Below are positions 10,287-19,299 of a DNA stretch of 64,000 nt, piece by piece. The DNA is taken from NCBI RefSeq assembly GCF_000182745.2, contig NC_016027.1, positions 809,001-873,000 of the forward strand, written 5' to 3'. Both the position numbers and the translations under genes were made by a program. Source of the DNA: Komagataeibacter medellinensis NBRC 3288. GTDB lineage: Bacteria > Pseudomonadota > Alphaproteobacteria > Acetobacterales > Acetobacteraceae. The notes below the pieces were generated by a model. The model did not search any database. It was given only the letters and a program-made list of their open reading frames with translations, and was not told where the DNA came from. Within the stretch, counting starts at the first letter, position 1. The number at the start of each line of letters is the position of its first letter.

Positions 10287-10927
10287 CAACAACCCTGCCC
10301 CGCCAGCCGGGGGGCCAGCACGGCACGGATGGCCTGCTGCACGCCCTGCGCCTCACCGCTAGCGTCAATGCGGTGGCAGCGCGCGCCATCGCGCCGGGCA
10401 ATCGCCTCAAACCCTGCGGCGACACGAGCGTGGAAGGCGGCATCCTCCGCTTCGTAACGGTCCGCGCGCGTGGACCCGCGCTGTTGCAGGCGGGCATGCG
10501 CAATATCGGGCGGGACCTGCAACATGAAAGTCAGGTCGGGAGATGCGGGTATGAGGGCGCGCAACTGGCCGATCATGTCCAGCAGCCCCGCATTACCGTG
10601 GCTCAGGCCATAGCCCTGATAGGCTTCGGTCGAATCGGCAAAGCGGTCACACACCACGATCCGCCCCCGCTCAAGGGCGGGCAGGATGCGGCGTTCCACA
10701 TGGTCGGCGCGTGCTGCGAAATGGGTCAGCACCTCGGCCCGGGCACACAGGTCGTGGCCGCCAAACAGCAGGAAGTCGCGCAAGGCTTCCGCTCCCGGCG
10801 TGCCACCCGGCTCACGCGTCAGATCCACATCATGGCCGCATGCACGCAGGTGTTCGGCCAGCAGCCGCGCCTGAGTGGACTTGCCCGCCCCCTCACCCCC
10901 TTCAAATGTAATGAACAGTCCGCGCAT
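10286..10927 (-). CDS. tmk: Thymidylate kinase
   Basis: Phosphorylates dTMP to dTDP. The true N-terminus is MRGLFITFEGGEGAGKST, whose P-loop (GGEGAGKST) lies at about residues 9-17. The LTREPGGTPGAE (DRX-like) motif and the LID region follow, giving about 213 residues as usual. A longer reading frame extends to 11050 but runs through the carboxypeptidase gene and is rejected. An in-frame ATG at 10939 (MPERMRGLF) would overlap the upstream stop and is the alternative start. The stop overlaps the holB ATG. Confidence 0.93.
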   Translation of the reverse strand: MRGLFITFEGGEGAGKSTQARLLAEHLRACGHDVDLTREPGGTPGAEALRDFLLFGGHDLCARAEVLTHFAARADHVERRILPALERGRIVVCDRFADSTEAYQGYGLSHGNAGLLDMIGQLRALIPASPDLTFMLQVPPDIAHARLQQRGSTRADRYEAEDAAFHARVAAGFEAIARRDGARCHRIDASGEAQGVQQAIRAVLAPRLAGQGC

Positions 10928-10931
10928 GCGC

Positions 10932-12149
10932 TCAGGCATGCCCCAGCTTGCGACCCAGCACGGCAGAAGCCCGCCCCACCAGCCCCAGGCGCGGCACTGC
11001 GGCACCGGCAATGAGCGGGATGCGGATTTCGGCCAGGCCGGTATTGGCAACCACCATTTCCCCCACCTGCTGCCCGGCCACGACCGGGGCGGGTATGGGG
11101 GCGTTGTATTCCATGCTCACATGCACGCGGTTCTGCCAGCCATGGGGCAGCGTGAGGGTGACATCGCGGGTTGCAACCACCGGTACGGTGGCGGCCTGCC
11201 CCAACCACACGGGCACGTTGTCCACCACCGTGCCATTATGGATCAGGGTTGCGTTCTCGAAATTGACGAACGACCATTCAAACAGCCGCTCGCCTTCCTG
11301 CGCGCGGGCGTTGCTGCTGGGCAAGCCGTTGATCGCCATGACCACGCGGTTGCCACTGCGCTCGGCACTGGCGCACAGACCGAAGCCACCGGCATCGGTA
11401 TGGCCGGTCTTGAGGCCATCGGCCACGCCGCGTACCACCAGCGCGTTGCGGTTCTCCTGCGCGATCTTGTTGTAGCGGAAGCTCTTTTCCGAGAAGAAAT
11501 GGTAGTAATCAGGGAAATCGTGGATCAGGTGCATGGCGATGGTCGTCACATCGCGCGCGGACATGTAGTGCCCGTCCATCGGCCAGCCGGTGGCGTTGAG
11601 GAAATGCGAATTGCTCATGCCCAGTTCGGCGGCCTTGGCGTTCATCAGCCCCACGAACTGGTCCTCGGACCCCGCAATCCCTTCCGCCAGCACGATACAG
11701 GCATCATTGCCCGACTGGATCACCATGCCCTGGATCAGGTCAGACACGGCCACCGAACCATTAAGGGGCACGAACATCTTCGAGCCCTGCATCCGCCATG
11801 CCTTTTCACTGACCGGCAGCGTCTGCTCCAGTGTCAGTCTGCCCGCGCGCAGCATGCTGAACACGATGTACGCCGTCATCATCTTGGTCAGGGATGAAGG
11901 CGGCATGCGCTCATCGGCCGCCTTTTCCAGCAACACGGCACCCGTGGTATAATCCACGATGCACGCCCAGCGCGCGATGGTGTCGATCGGGCCGATCAGG
12001 CTATTGGCGGGCGATGACGGCACGGTGGGGGCCGCCGCATCGACGGCGGCGGGGCCAGGATGACGACGGCGGGCCGCAGGCGCCGCAAGGGCGGTGGAGG
12101 ATACAAGAAGGCTGGTCGCCCCAGCCAGAAGGAAACGTCGGGTGTGCAT
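10932..12149 (-). CDS. D-alanyl-D-alanine carboxypeptidase (PBP5/DacA type)
   Basis: A periplasmic serine peptidase that trims the terminal D-alanine from peptidoglycan stem peptides. The 405-residue precursor starts MHTRRFLLAGATSLL with an Ala-rich signal peptide ending near LAAPAA. All three penicillin-binding signatures are present: S86-L-T-K89, S146-G-N and K247-T-G. A C-terminal PBP5-like beta domain follows. The ATG at 12149 is preceded by AAGGATGCA; the frame opens 23 codons earlier without a signal-peptide-like start. The mltB-like gene lies 65 bp upstream on the same strand. Confidence 0.92.
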   Translation of the reverse strand: MHTRRFLLAGATSLLVSSTALAAPAARRRHPGPAAVDAAAPTVPSSPANSLIGPIDTIARWACIVDYTTGAVLLEKAADERMPPSSLTKMMTAYIVFSMLRAGRLTLEQTLPVSEKAWRMQGSKMFVPLNGSVAVSDLIQGMVIQSGNDACIVLAEGIAGSEDQFVGLMNAKAAELGMSNSHFLNATGWPMDGHYMSARDVTTIAMHLIHDFPDYYHFFSEKSFRYNKIAQENRNALVVRGVADGLKTGHTDAGGFGLCASAERSGNRVVMAINGLPSSNARAQEGERLFEWSFVNFENATLIHNGTVVDNVPVWLGQAATVPVVATRDVTLTLPHGWQNRVHVSMEYNAPIPAPVVAGQQVGEMVVANTGLAEIRIPLIAGAAVPRLGLVGRASAVLGRKLGHA

Positions 12150-12214
12150 TGCATCCTTGGTCCGGTAGATACCAGCGCGGCACGCGCGCCCCGCTGGCGT
12201 GACGGGGTGGTCCG

Positions 12215-13285
12215 TCATGTGATTGCGTTGCCCAGCAGGCCCACGGCCAGCGCATAATAGTCAGATGGATTATAACGACGGATCGCGGCAAAATTGCGAT
12301 AAACCATAAAGGCATCGCCACCCGGCCCATCGGGGCGCAGCACTGCACCCATCGCCTCGGGCTGGGCAAAAGGTACACCGCCGGGCTGGCTTATGCCCAT
12401 GTGCATCCACTCCGCCAGCGTACGCACCTGCGTGCGGCCAAGGCTGGACTGGGGCACGCTGTCGGGTACGGTGATCTCCTGCCCCCACGTCTCGCCCGCG
12501 ACCCAGCCCGAACCGGCAAGGTAGCTGGCGATGGAGCCGAATACATCGGGAATGGAATGCCAGATGTCGCGCCGCCCGTCGCCATCAATGTCGACTGCGT
12601 ATTTCAGGTAGGCGCCAGGCATGAACTGGGGCTGCCCCATGGCGCCGGCATAGCTGCCGAGCATGCGTTCAGGCGTGATGTCACCGGCGTTGAGGATGGC
12701 CAGCGCATGGAACAGTTCATCATGGAAGAACTGCGCCCGCCGCCCCTCGAACGTCAGCGTGCACAGCGCATCCACCACCGCGAATTTGCCCATCGTCGCG
12801 CCATAGCCCGATTCCAGCCCCCATATGCCCATGACCGCACCCGCCGCCACATCAAAGCGGGTCAGGACCTGCTGCTCCAGTACAGCGCGCTGTGCGGCGA
12901 AGGCTGCGCGCCCGTCCGCTATCTTGCGCCCGGTTAGCACGCGGCTGCGGTACTGGGCCCATGTGAGGCGGAATTCGGGCTGGTTGCGGTCTCTCGCAAT
13001 GACATCCATGTTCGGCGCAGACAGGTCGAGCGCGCGGGAGACGGCATCCGCCGTCAGCCCCTGCCGAATCGCATCGCTGCGGATACCGGCCACGAAACTG
13101 GCGTAATCGACCGCCGGGGGCACGGCAGCGGCGGCAGGATGGCGATGTGCTGCCCGCGCGGGCAGCAGCCATGAGGCACCCGCCCCAGCCAGGGATGCAG
13201 CAGCGGCATGAAGGAGACGGCGACGTACGAGCATGTCCGAAGCTGTGCCACGGCCACCCACGCGTTTCAATGACTGACTTGCCAT
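12215..13285 (-). CDS. Lytic murein transglycosylase (MltB family)
   Basis: Cleaves the MurNAc-GlcNAc bond of peptidoglycan with formation of 1,6-anhydro ends. From the chosen start the protein has 356 residues. A hydrophobic Arg-led segment (RRRLLHAAAASLAGAG) is the likely signal sequence. The catalytic glutamate is E158 in GIWGLESGYGATMG, and YAGAMGQPQFMPGAYLKYAVDIDGDGRRDIW is the typical MltB core. The start at 13285 has GGGGAGT directly upstream; 13234 (MLVRRR) is a possible shorter start. It is the first gene of the seven-gene run ending at 6164. Confidence 0.9.
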   Translation of the reverse strand: MASQSLKRVGGRGTASDMLVRRRLLHAAAASLAGAGASWLLPARAAHRHPAAAAVPPAVDYASFVAGIRSDAIRQGLTADAVSRALDLSAPNMDVIARDRNQPEFRLTWAQYRSRVLTGRKIADGRAAFAAQRAVLEQQVLTRFDVAAGAVMGIWGLESGYGATMGKFAVVDALCTLTFEGRRAQFFHDELFHALAILNAGDITPERMLGSYAGAMGQPQFMPGAYLKYAVDIDGDGRRDIWHSIPDVFGSIASYLAGSGWVAGETWGQEITVPDSVPQSSLGRTQVRTLAEWMHMGISQPGGVPFAQPEAMGAVLRPDGPGGDAFMVYRNFAAIRRYNPSDYYALAVGLLGNAIT

Positions 13286-13504
13286 ACTCCCCGCCTCTGC
13301 CCGTGCCTGATACAGTATGCCACATAATTTCGCATTTGTGAGTGCAGGCGAAGCATGCCACAAGAACGCCACCGGTCGCTGGCGCGTTGTTCCCTGATGG
13401 CCGATGGTTTTTTCCGCCCGCGCGCCGGGCCGAGCGAAGGACGTGTGCTTGCGTAGTTACGGTTTTCCCCTTCCGCCCCGTCAGGGCGCGCCGAAACACG
13501 CCGC

Positions 13505-14080
13505 ATGCCATCCCTGACAGCCTTCCTTGCGGCGGCTGGCGCCTCCCCCTTCATGCAGGGAATTGCGATCATTGTCGGCACCTTCATCCTGGAGGATGCG
13601 GCAACGATCCTGACCGCCATGCAGGTTCGTACCGGCCATGTGGCCCTGAGTGTTGCGCTGGTGGCGCTTTATATCGGTATCGTGGTGGGGGATATGGGGC
13701 TGTACGGCATGGGCCGGCTGGCCGCACTGTGGCCCCCCGCGCGGCGGTGGATCACGCTGCCCGGTGGCGCGCGTGAGGGCCACTGGTTCGATCGCAACGT
13801 GTTCCGCATTGTGTTCATCAGCCGCTTCGTGCCCGGCGCACGCTTGCCGCTTTATACGGCGTGTGGTTTCTTCCGTGCACGGTTCGGGCTGTTCTGTATC
13901 GCCGCGGTGCTGGCCACACTGATCTGGACATCGCTGCTGTTTCTTGTCTCGCTACGGGTGGGGCAGTTCCTGATCGACCATCTGGGCACCTGGAAATGGG
14001 CGGGCATGGCCGGCTTTGCCCTGACCATATTCCTGATCAGCCGCATGATCGCCCGCTTGCAAGGTAATGAGACCCGATGA
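13505..14080 (+). CDS. DedA-family (VTT domain) membrane protein
   Basis: A 191-residue integral membrane protein with an N-terminal re-entrant-like FILEDAATIL segment. The DedA signature is FISRFVPGARLPLYTACG, with the conserved F..R..PG.R. Several hydrophobic helices follow. DedA proteins are lipid scramblase/undecaprenyl-phosphate-flippase-type proteins needed for envelope integrity; the exact substrate is inferred. The stop overlaps the start of the ATP-grasp gene by 4 bp (ATGA), pointing to a shared function in envelope biology. Confidence 0.85.
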   Translation: MPSLTAFLAAAGASPFMQGIAIIVGTFILEDAATILTAMQVRTGHVALSVALVALYIGIVVGDMGLYGMGRLAALWPPARRWITLPGGAREGHWFDRNVFRIVFISRFVPGARLPLYTACGFFRARFGLFCIAAVLATLIWTSLLFLVSLRVGQFLIDHLGTWKWAGMAGFALTIFLISRMIARLQGNETR

Positions 14081-15171
14081 CCGACCTTTCCACAGCAGTT
14101 GACAGCAGGCCCGCAGCGCCGGGCGCCGCCCCCACCGTTTCCGCTTTCGAGTTCTGGCCGGGCTGGATCTTCTATACGCCCATCGTGCTGTACTGGATCA
14201 TCCTCGGACTGTGGTACCGGGACTTCAGCCTGCCTACCGCCGCCAACCCCCGCATCGAGACCGGCGGGCTGTGCGGGGAAAGCAAGAGCTCGATCCTGGA
14301 CATGGCTGGCGATGTGGCGCGCCGGTGGATCGCCCCCTATGCCGTGCTGACCACGGGCGTGGATGACACGGCGCGCGCCCTTGCGGCCATGAAGGGGGCG
14401 GGCCTGTCCTTTCCCGTTGTGCTCAAGCCCGATATCGGCTGCAACGGCACCGGCGTGCGGATCATGCGCGATGCCGAAGGCCTGGCGCAGGGCATGGCCG
14501 CCTTTGGGCGCGGAGTGCCGGTCATGCTCCAGCACCTGATCCCCTACGGGCACGAGGTGGGGATCTTCTACATCCGCCACCCCGACCAGAAGAACGGCCG
14601 CATCACCTCGCTCACCTACAAGGAAGTACCCTGCCTGACCGGCGATGGCCATTCCACGGTGGAAGAACTGATCCATGCCGATGCCCGCACCCGGCTGGTG
14701 CCGCACATCTACATCCCCCGCCTGCGCGCCCGCCTGGCCGAAGTGCCGCCAGCAGGGCAGTCTCTGCCGCTGGTTTTTGCGGGCAATCACTGCAAGGGCT
14801 CGATCTTCCATGACCGCGCCATCGACATCACGCCTGAACTCGAAGCGCGCGTGAATGCGATCATGCGCGACATCCCCGATTTCCATTTTGGCCGCATCGA
14901 CGCCAAGGCTCGCAGCCTGGCCACCCTGCGCAAGGGCGAAGACTTCGAGATCATCGAGATCAACGGCGTGGGGTCGGAGGCTACCCATATCTGGGATGCA
15001 CGCACCACGCTGCGCCATGCCTATGCCACCCAGTTCATGCATTACCGCGAGACGTTCCGCATTGGCGCGAAGAAGCGGCGCGAAGGCTGGAAGAGCAGCG
15101 GGGCCATGGCCATGCTGCGCGCGTGGCTGCGCCAGCGCAGGCTGATGGCGTCCTACCCGCTGAATGACTGA
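14077..15171 (+). CDS. ATP-grasp-like membrane-anchored protein of unknown substrate
   Basis: A 364-residue protein. A hydrophobic segment at about residues 28-46 (GWIFYTPIVLYWIILGLW) is followed by an ATP-grasp-like region. FPVVLKPDIGCNGTGVRIM provides the lysine and glycine-rich loop, VMLQHLIPYGHEVGIFYIRHP the central strand, and FHFGRIDAKA plus FEIIEINGVGSEATHIWD the C-terminal metal-binding D/E/N residues. Such enzymes ligate a carboxylate to an amine or thiol using ATP. The substrate cannot be named. Coupling to the DedA gene suggests an envelope or lipid role. Confidence 0.7.
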   Translation: MTDLSTAVDSRPAAPGAAPTVSAFEFWPGWIFYTPIVLYWIILGLWYRDFSLPTAANPRIETGGLCGESKSSILDMAGDVARRWIAPYAVLTTGVDDTARALAAMKGAGLSFPVVLKPDIGCNGTGVRIMRDAEGLAQGMAAFGRGVPVMLQHLIPYGHEVGIFYIRHPDQKNGRITSLTYKEVPCLTGDGHSTVEELIHADARTRLVPHIYIPRLRARLAEVPPAGQSLPLVFAGNHCKGSIFHDRAIDITPELEARVNAIMRDIPDFHFGRIDAKARSLATLRKGEDFEIIEINGVGSEATHIWDARTTLRHAYATQFMHYRETFRIGAKKRREGWKSSGAMAMLRAWLRQRRLMASYPLND

Positions 15172-15207
15172 GAGGATGGCTAATCTAATATATTGATTAA
15201 TAAAGAT

Positions 15208-15286
15208 AAAAGTTTTTGGTGAAGCTTTTTTCAAAAAGCTTCGTAAGACGCTTCCTTTCTGAAAAAAGCGGCACCCAGAAACTTTT
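15208..15286 (+). repeat. Palindromic repeat unit (copy 3)
   Basis: The outer stem is AAAAGTTTTTGG with CCAGAAACTTTT. Hairpin 1 (GAAGCTTTTTT/AAAAAGCTTC) is perfect, while hairpin 2 is decayed. It lies between the convergent ends of the ATP-grasp gene and the mlaD-like gene, where it could act as a bidirectional terminator. Confidence 0.85.
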
Positions 15287-15299
15287 CAGGGTTTGCCAA

Positions 15300-15755
15300 T
15301 CAGTCCGGCAAGCCGCCATTGCCGAAGATGTAGTTGCTGATCTGCTGCTCCAGGCTGAGCGGCTCCTGCGTATTGGTCACTACCGCGCCGGGCGCGAGCC
15401 TGCCGGATGACTGGCCCGCCTGCACCAGAAGGGCGGTATCGGCGGTCAGGGAGGGACTGCCGATGGCAAGGCTGCTGTCATCAGGCAGCGCGATGTCGCG
15501 ATCAAGCGTGAAGCCCACATTGGCCATGTAGGTGCTGGGATCGAGCCGGATAGACAGCACCCGGCCCACCGGCACGCCGTCCATATCCACATCCGCCCCC
15601 ACCTTCAGCCCGTTGGCGGATACGAAGCGCGCGGTCATGGGGTAGCGGTCTTGTGATCCACCGCTTTGCGATGCGCGGGCGTAAATACAGAACCCGCCTG
15701 CAACCAGAAGGACCAGCCCGCTGGAGATGATTGCGCCACTTCTCTGCCTTGCCAT
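15300..15755 (-). CDS. MlaD-like (MCE domain) lipid-transport protein
   Basis: A 151-residue protein. One N-terminal transmembrane anchor (SGAIISSGLVLLVAGGFCIYA) is followed by one MCE domain (TARFVSANGLKVGADVDMDGVPVGRVLSI). MlaD hexamers bridge inner-membrane ABC transporters to the periplasm and move phospholipids between the membranes. The start at 15755 has GGGAG five bases upstream; the frame opens 11 codons earlier without a ribosome site. No mla ABC genes are adjacent here, so it is either an orphan or serves a transporter elsewhere. Confidence 0.82.
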   Translation of the reverse strand: MARQRSGAIISSGLVLLVAGGFCIYARASQSGGSQDRYPMTARFVSANGLKVGADVDMDGVPVGRVLSIRLDPSTYMANVGFTLDRDIALPDDSSLAIGSPSLTADTALLVQAGQSSGRLAPGAVVTNTQEPLSLEQQISNYIFGNGGLPD

Positions 15756-15878
15756 GCTGGCTCCCTGCCCCATACCGCCGCGCGCCATCCCGAAAACCGC
15801 CGCATTGCCGGGCCATGTGGGTGCGGCACTCTGCCTTGCCTTATCATTTCATTCTACTGCGTCATGGACGGGGGGACA

Positions 15879-16721
15879 ATGACACTCATTCAGGCCATTA
15901 TCATTGCAATCATACAAGGTTCGACCGAACAGTTCCCCATAAGCAGCCTTGGGCATGCGGCCATCGTGCCCGCTATCCTGCACTGGCCGCTGGACCTGCA
16001 CGGGGAGATGTTCCTGCCCCTGCTGGTCATGCTGCATCTTGGTACGTGTGTGGCGCTGCTGGTCTTTTTCTGGCGTGACTGGGTGGCGCTGTTCACCGGA
16101 GCCGCAGGCCGCCATGGTGAAACCATACAGATGGACAGCATCCGCATCCTTGCCCTGCTGGTTGTGGCCACCATCCCCGCCGTGCTGATTGGCGGACTGT
16201 TCGAGCACGCGATCCGCAGCCTGTTCGGCACGGCACGCTATGCGGCGGTGTTCCTGACACTCAATGGCGTGATGCTGCTGCTGGTGGACCGCATGCGCGC
16301 GGGCCTGCTGCCCACCACCACGCGCCCGCTGGCCTCGCTGGGGTTTGGCGAGGCGCTGCTGATCGGGCTGTTCCAGTGCCTGGCGTTCTTCCCCGGCCTG
16401 TCCCGCTCGGGTGCGTGCATTGTGGGTGGTCTGCTGCGCGGGCTGTCGCATGAAAACTCGGCGCGTTTCGCCTTTCTCATGGCGCAGCCGGTCATTCTGG
16501 CGGCCACGGTGCTAGAAGCGCTCAAGCTGCGCCACGCGCCCCCGCAGCCTGAACAGATGCACATGGCCATCATCGCCGCCGTTGTGGCTGCTGTGGTGGC
16601 GCTCGTGTGCACCGGTATCCTGATGCGCTACTTCCGTGACCACGAGGACTGGGCGCTGCGCCCCTTTGGCTGGTACTGCATTGGTGCGGGCGCGCTGTCG
16701 TTCCTCTACCTGTTGTTCTGA
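15879..16721 (+). CDS. uppP: Undecaprenyl-diphosphate phosphatase (BacA/UppP)
   Basis: Integral membrane enzyme that recycles undecaprenyl pyrophosphate to the monophosphate carrier for peptidoglycan and polysaccharide synthesis. The 280 residues are mostly hydrophobic helices. The (E/Q)xxxE motif appears as QGSTE, followed by QFPISSLGH where most UppP proteins read FLP(V/I)SSxGH. The second motif FPGLSRSGACIVGG fits PGxSRSG. The start at 15879 follows a GGGGGGACA ribosome site. The altered residues after the first glutamate are noteworthy but the key E, S, H and R positions remain. Confidence 0.88.
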   Translation: MTLIQAIIIAIIQGSTEQFPISSLGHAAIVPAILHWPLDLHGEMFLPLLVMLHLGTCVALLVFFWRDWVALFTGAAGRHGETIQMDSIRILALLVVATIPAVLIGGLFEHAIRSLFGTARYAAVFLTLNGVMLLLVDRMRAGLLPTTTRPLASLGFGEALLIGLFQCLAFFPGLSRSGACIVGGLLRGLSHENSARFAFLMAQPVILAATVLEALKLRHAPPQPEQMHMAIIAAVVAAVVALVCTGILMRYFRDHEDWALRPFGWYCIGAGALSFLYLLF

Positions 16722-16742
16722 ACCATATGGCCAGGGTGCTGC

Positions 16743-17972
16743 TCAGCCATGCCCCTGGCCACCATCGCTTGAGCCCATGCCGCCACCGCCCGTGCCATTG
16801 CGCGGGCCCATGTAAGCACCCGGCGGGGGGCGCCTGACCGGTGGCACCATCATCCCCGGTTCCCCCATCACATCCAGCCCGGACACAGATGCCACATGCG
16901 AAAGCCGGTCACGCGGCAGGGCCTCGGGGCATTCATCACGTAAAAAGGCGATGATCTGCTCACGGATCTCGCAGCGCAGGTCCCAGCTCTGCATGGCCGA
17001 GCGCGCGCTGGCAATAACACGTATGGTCATGACATGCGCGTTGCAGTCCGCCACCTGCACGGCAAATTCCTTGCCATCCCACAGCGGGGCCGAATGCACG
17101 ATTTCACGCAAGCGCTCACGGATGCGGTCCATGGGCGCGTTGAAATCCACATGGATGAACACAACGCCAATCAGCGCCGCTGAATTATGGGTCCAGTTCT
17201 GGAACGTGTTTTCCAGGAAATACGAGATCGGCACGATGTGCCGCCGCCAGTCCCATACCCGCAATACGACATAGGTGGAGGTGATTTCCTCCACCCACGC
17301 CCAGTCCCCGTTGATGATGATCAGGTCTTCCATCCGGATGGGCTGGGTCATGGCGATCTGCATGCCTGCGAACAGGTTGGTCAGCAGCGGGCGCGCGGCA
17401 AGGCCAACCACCAGTGACGCCGCACCAGCGGAAGCAAACAGGCTGAGGCCATACTGCCGCACTGGCTCGAATGTCATGAGGGCGGCGCCGATGGTCAGCA
17501 ACCCGATCATGAGGTCGGTCGTGCGCCGCAGCACGCGCACCTGCGTCATGTGGGTGCGCAGCAGGATGTCGTCCTTGTCATCCTTGCCGTTGATGCGCCT
17601 GAGGTAGGCATCAGACAGGATGCGCGTGGCCACCACCGCCGCATAGCCCAGCATGAGCACGAACAGCACCACAAGCGCATGGGTGGTGGCCTGCATGATG
17701 TCATACGGCAGGCCGGACACCGGCAGTGCGGTACCCACAAACACGATGACCAGCATAATGCGCACCGGGCGCTGCATGGCCATGGTGAACGAACGCACGA
17801 AGGCCCCGCGCTTCTGCCCCGGAATGCGCAGGATCAGCTTGGTGATGAACCGGCTGAACAGTTCCGCCACCAACCCCGCCACACAGAGCATGAGGATGGA
17901 GGAAAGCAGTCCTGGCAGCCATCCGAACAGGTGCCTGATATGGGTAAGAAGGGCGAGGAATTCGGTTTTCAC
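16743..17972 (-). CDS. Mechanosensitive ion channel (MscS family)
   Basis: A 409-residue membrane protein. Three or four N-terminal transmembrane segments precede the pore-lining helix SLFASAGAASLVVGLAARPLLTNLFAGM, which has the Gly/Ala pattern of MscS TM3. The beta domain follows (DLIIINGDWAWVEEITSTYVVLRVWD), then the alpha/beta cytoplasmic domain. The C-terminal 50 residues are rich in Gly, Pro and Met and look disordered. The channel opens on hypo-osmotic shock to release solutes. The gene is convergent with uppP, 21 bp away. Confidence 0.9.
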   Translation of the reverse strand: MKTEFLALLTHIRHLFGWLPGLLSSILMLCVAGLVAELFSRFITKLILRIPGQKRGAFVRSFTMAMQRPVRIMLVIVFVGTALPVSGLPYDIMQATTHALVVLFVLMLGYAAVVATRILSDAYLRRINGKDDKDDILLRTHMTQVRVLRRTTDLMIGLLTIGAALMTFEPVRQYGLSLFASAGAASLVVGLAARPLLTNLFAGMQIAMTQPIRMEDLIIINGDWAWVEEITSTYVVLRVWDWRRHIVPISYFLENTFQNWTHNSAALIGVVFIHVDFNAPMDRIRERLREIVHSAPLWDGKEFAVQVADCNAHVMTIRVIASARSAMQSWDLRCEIREQIIAFLRDECPEALPRDRLSHVASVSGLDVMGEPGMMVPPVRRPPPGAYMGPRNGTGGGGMGSSDGGQGHG

Positions 17973-18100
17973 GAAGGATGCACAGCCTTTTCCGGTTAAT
18001 GCCGTATTATGGTGAGCGGCTGACAGTACCCCCTTTTGGGGGAGCGTGACAAATCACGGGCGTTTTTTGTGCCTTTTCATGGGCGTGTTCAAAACACGGG

Positions 18101-18129
18101 TTGACTTGTCCCCAAAGCGCGGGTATTTC
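18101..18129 (+). promoter_or_regulatory. Probable sigma-70 promoter of the tRNA-Met gene
   Basis: A -35 box TTGACT (18101-18106) and a -10-like TATTTC (18124-18129) are separated by 17 bp. Transcription would start about 13 bp before the tRNA. The -35 box matches the consensus closely; the -10 box is weak. Confidence 0.5.
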
Positions 18130-18148
18130 GCACACATCCTGACGCGAT

Positions 18149-18223
18149 GGCGGTGTAGCTCAGCGGTAGAGCAGGGGAATCATAATCCCTTGGTCGGCGG
18201 TTCAAATCCGTCCACCGCTACCA
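18149..18223 (+). tRNA. tRNA-Met(CAT), elongator type
   Basis: A 75-nt cloverleaf with the 3' CCA encoded. The acceptor arm is GGCGGTG with CACCGCT (one G-U at 1-72), the D stem is GCTC/GAGC, the anticodon loop ATCATAA carries CAT, and the T arm contains GGTTCAAAT. The anticodon stem GGGGA/TCCCT lacks the three consecutive GC pairs next to the loop that mark initiator tRNA, and the 1-72 pair is not a C-A mismatch. A CAT anticodon could also belong to lysidine-modified tRNA-Ile2, but the acceptor stem resembles alphaproteobacterial elongator Met. Confidence 0.93.
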
Positions 18224-18499
18224 TCTGCGTCAGGATTGATTTCCAGAGACTTAGCTATGATTTGGCGCTTCTATGAAGCGCCTTTGCTAGTCACGGAATT
18301 TCTCCCTTTTCTGTAACGCCAGTTACTCCCCTCACCCGGCCCTTGGTATCAAGCGGATGGTTGGCAGGATCTGCTCTTCCTGAAAAATTTTATGTCCTGG
18401 CAATCGGGTTGCAGGCGCAATTGTGCATGCCCTGTGCTGGTATGGCAATTTCCGTAGCATCATGATTTCATGCCAGCAGATTAGATTGACGGAAACAAA

Positions 18500-19129
18500 A
18501 TGGCAGATGAACAGGCTGAATCCGGCTTTTCCTCTTTCCTTGACCGGGCTTACCAGGCATCCATCGATGGTCTGGGCGCATTCGGGTCATCCGAGGAACT
18601 GGCGCGCACCTATCTTGCCCGCAATGGCGGGAACCCGCGCAAGGCCGCGAATGCGCTGATCCGGTGGCAGAACACCAAAGCCGCGACATCGGGCTTCATC
18701 AGTGGCCTGGGGGGGCTGCTCACCCTGCCCATTGCCCTTCCGGCCAACATGTCCAGCCTGATTTACCTGCAGATCCGCATGATAACCGCGATTGCCGCCA
18801 TGGGTGGGCACGACATACGTGACGAGAAGGTAAAGGCGGCGTGTCTGTCCGCCCTGTCCGGGGTAGAACTGGAGGAATTTGCCAAGAATATCGGCATTTC
18901 CCTTGCCAGAAGCACGGCGATACAGAATATCAACACAAGAATTCTGCTAGATATCAAGAAATACCTGGTCCGTCACTTCGTGCGCGCAGGCAGTTCGCGT
19001 GTCCTGTCGGCGGCACTGAAGTTCGTACCCATCATGGGCGGTGTAATTGGCGGCACCTTTGACGGCATCACGACAAACAAGATTGGCAATGCCGCCATCA
19101 GGAACTTCATAACGCGCGATGCTGCCTGA
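18500..19129 (+). CDS. EcsC-family protein
   Basis: A 209-residue protein of the EcsC type: Gly/Ala-rich amphipathic helices including SGFISGLGGLLTLPIALPANMSSLIYLQIRMITAIA and KFVPIMGGVIGGTFDGITTNKIGNAA. The family is membrane-associated and its biochemical role is unknown; in Bacillus, ecsC neighbours an ABC exporter. No transporter lies nearby here. It stands alone after the tRNA gene with a 276-bp upstream gap, and the ribosome site is weak. Confidence 0.72.
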   Translation: MADEQAESGFSSFLDRAYQASIDGLGAFGSSEELARTYLARNGGNPRKAANALIRWQNTKAATSGFISGLGGLLTLPIALPANMSSLIYLQIRMITAIAAMGGHDIRDEKVKAACLSALSGVELEEFAKNIGISLARSTAIQNINTRILLDIKKYLVRHFVRAGSSRVLSAALKFVPIMGGVIGGTFDGITTNKIGNAAIRNFITRDAA

Positions 19130-19299
19130 TGCCAGGGATCGGGCCGCCGCGATGCTCGGCAGCACCGGGCATGAATGCACCCCCGTCCCGTTCCAGATCG
19201 TATGCCAGACGCCCGTCAAATGACTTCTGGCCTTTACCCCTGTTCATCGCCCCGCTGCGGCCGTGCCAACGCGTCCGCCCGACACGGGTAACTCCGCGA

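Noticed and set aside
10927-11050. An N-terminal extension of thymidylate kinase
   Set aside because: The extra residues are the out-of-frame reading of the carboxypeptidase C-terminus, and the P-loop would be pushed ~40 residues from the N-terminus, unlike any Tmk.
18149-18223. Initiator tRNA-fMet or tRNA-Ile2 identity for the CAT tRNA
   Set aside because: It lacks the three GC pairs beside the anticodon loop and the 1-72 mismatch of initiators, and the acceptor stem resembles elongator Met rather than Ile2. The Ile2 option is not fully excluded.
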